Part shown: positions 6,330 through 6,896 of the stretch, piece by piece
Position numbering within the stretch: the first letter of the stretch is position 1
How the letters are laid out: every line of letters begins with the position of its first letter
NCBI GenBank assembly: GCA_947486505.1
Contig: CANKTT010000079.1
Coordinates: forward strand, 1 to 6,896
DNA length: 6,896 nt
Reading direction: 5' to 3'
Source: Actinomycetota bacterium
GTDB taxonomy: Bacteria > Actinomycetota > Actinomycetes > S36-B12 > UBA5976
Translations under genes and position numbers: made by a program
The notes under the pieces: generated by a model
The model's database searches: none
Seen by the model: only the letters and a program-made list of their open reading frames with translations
Told to the model about the DNA's origin: nothing

Positions 6330-6896
6330 CTAGCCAACAGGTGTGACGTCAGATTCAACTGGCGTTGAACCAACACCGGTCTTAGTTTTTGCTGCGGCTT
6401 TTTTCGCGGCAGCACCACTAATCACTTTTGTACCACCAACAGTTTTCTTGGCTGCCTTCTTCTTGGCCGTTGCTTTCTTCTTAACTGGTGGCTTCTTAGC
6501 TGCAGTTTTACGAGCTGCTGGCTTCTTTACAGATGGTCCAGCAGCGCGACGTTCTGCGAGCAAATCAGATGCACGCTCGATAGAAATTGTCTCAACTGAA
6601 TCGCCACCGCGAAGTGAGGCATTTGTTTCACCATCGGTGATGTAGATACCAAAGCGGCCTTCGCGAACCACAACTTCTTTTTGGGTAGATGGGTCAACGC
6701 CGACCACCTTGAGTGGGCCGGCCGCCTGTCCCCGACCACGACGAAGTTTTGGTTGCGCAAACAGAGCGAGCGCTTCTTCAAGTGTGCAACTAAAGATTGA
6801 TTCTTCATCTGGCAAAGTGCGTGAGTCTTTACCCTTTAACAAGTACGGGCCGTAACGACCATTCTGGGAAGTGATTGGCTCACCTTCAGTTGGATC
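6330..6896 (-). CDS. topA: DNA topoisomerase I, C-terminal part (truncated by right window edge)
   Basis: The last 188 codons of topA are present; the frame is open to the right edge, so the start and catalytic core lie outside. Topoisomerase I relaxes negative supercoils through a transient break in one strand. The visible part has two C-terminal DNA-binding repeats: NGRYGPYLLKGKDSRTL (residues 12-28 of the fragment), followed by FSCTLEEALALFAQPK, and EGRFGIYITDGETNASLRGGD (about 79-99). Next comes ISIERASDLLAERRAAGP and then a Lys/Ala-rich tail (about 124-172) with many KK and AAKK steps, of the kind reported to aid DNA binding and processivity in Streptomyces and mycobacterial TopA. The final residues are neutral to acidic (VESDVTPVG). 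A TTG codon at 6842 is internal and not a start. Confidence 0.95.
   Translation of the reverse strand, partial: DPTEGEPITSQNGRYGPYLLKGKDSRTLPDEESIFSCTLEEALALFAQPKLRRGRGQAAGPLKVVGVDPSTQKEVVVREGRFGIYITDGETNASLRGGDSVETISIERASDLLAERRAAGPSVKKPAARKTAAKKPPVKKKATAKKKAAKKTVGGTKVISGAAAKKAAAKTKTGVGSTPVESDVTPVG

Noticed and set aside
3418..6645. Other overlapping frames, such as 3418-3675, 4709-4966, 5014-5202, 5422-5676 and 6343-6645 on the plus strand
   Set aside because: Each lies wholly within a confidently identified minus-strand gene and has no recognisable protein features.

Overview
The window looks like chromosomal DNA of a low- to mid-GC actinobacterium. The grounds are the order topA–tmk–holB, a DNA topoisomerase I tail carrying the lysine-rich extension typical of Actinobacteria, a mycobacterial-style delta-prime subunit, an actinomycete-type secreted tripeptidyl-aminopeptidase-like hydrolase and a VKOR protein. 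By eye, base composition is close to balanced, well below soil actinomycetes. A planktonic freshwater or marine lineage is therefore plausible, but this is inference. All six genes I can support are on the minus strand, so they read from right to left.

Right half (about 4509-6896): a compact DNA-replication cluster. It holds the C-terminus of DNA topoisomerase I (topA, cut by the right edge), thymidylate kinase (tmk, 10 bp later) and DNA polymerase III delta-prime (holB, overlapping tmk by ATGA). Spacing is operon-like.

Middle (about 2223-4457): two envelope genes in the same direction. The first is a membrane-anchored or secreted alpha/beta hydrolase of the tripeptidyl aminopeptidase (Tap/SlpD/SlpE) type, with a complete Ser-Asp-His triad and ten cysteines. 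The second is a VKOR-family membrane oxidoreductase, which would drive disulphide formation outside the membrane. The pairing suggests, without proving, that VKOR supports folding of cysteine-rich exported proteins such as this hydrolase.

Left third (1-2076): one long minus-strand reading frame, open from an ATG at 2076 to the left edge (692 codons, no stop). It encodes a signal peptide followed by tandem repeats of about 227-238 residues. Each repeat seems to be built from two diverged copies of one beta-rich domain. This is probably a large surface or secreted protein; I cannot assign a family. It has no Cys or Trp in the visible part. Repeats 1 and 3 share a 113-bp identical block and a 12-codon acidic insertion that repeat 2 lacks, so the array has been reshuffled. 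Plus-strand open frames here are antisense shadows of this gene.

I see no RNA genes, insertion sequences, CRISPR arrays or phage genes. The surface protein is the least ordinary part of the window.
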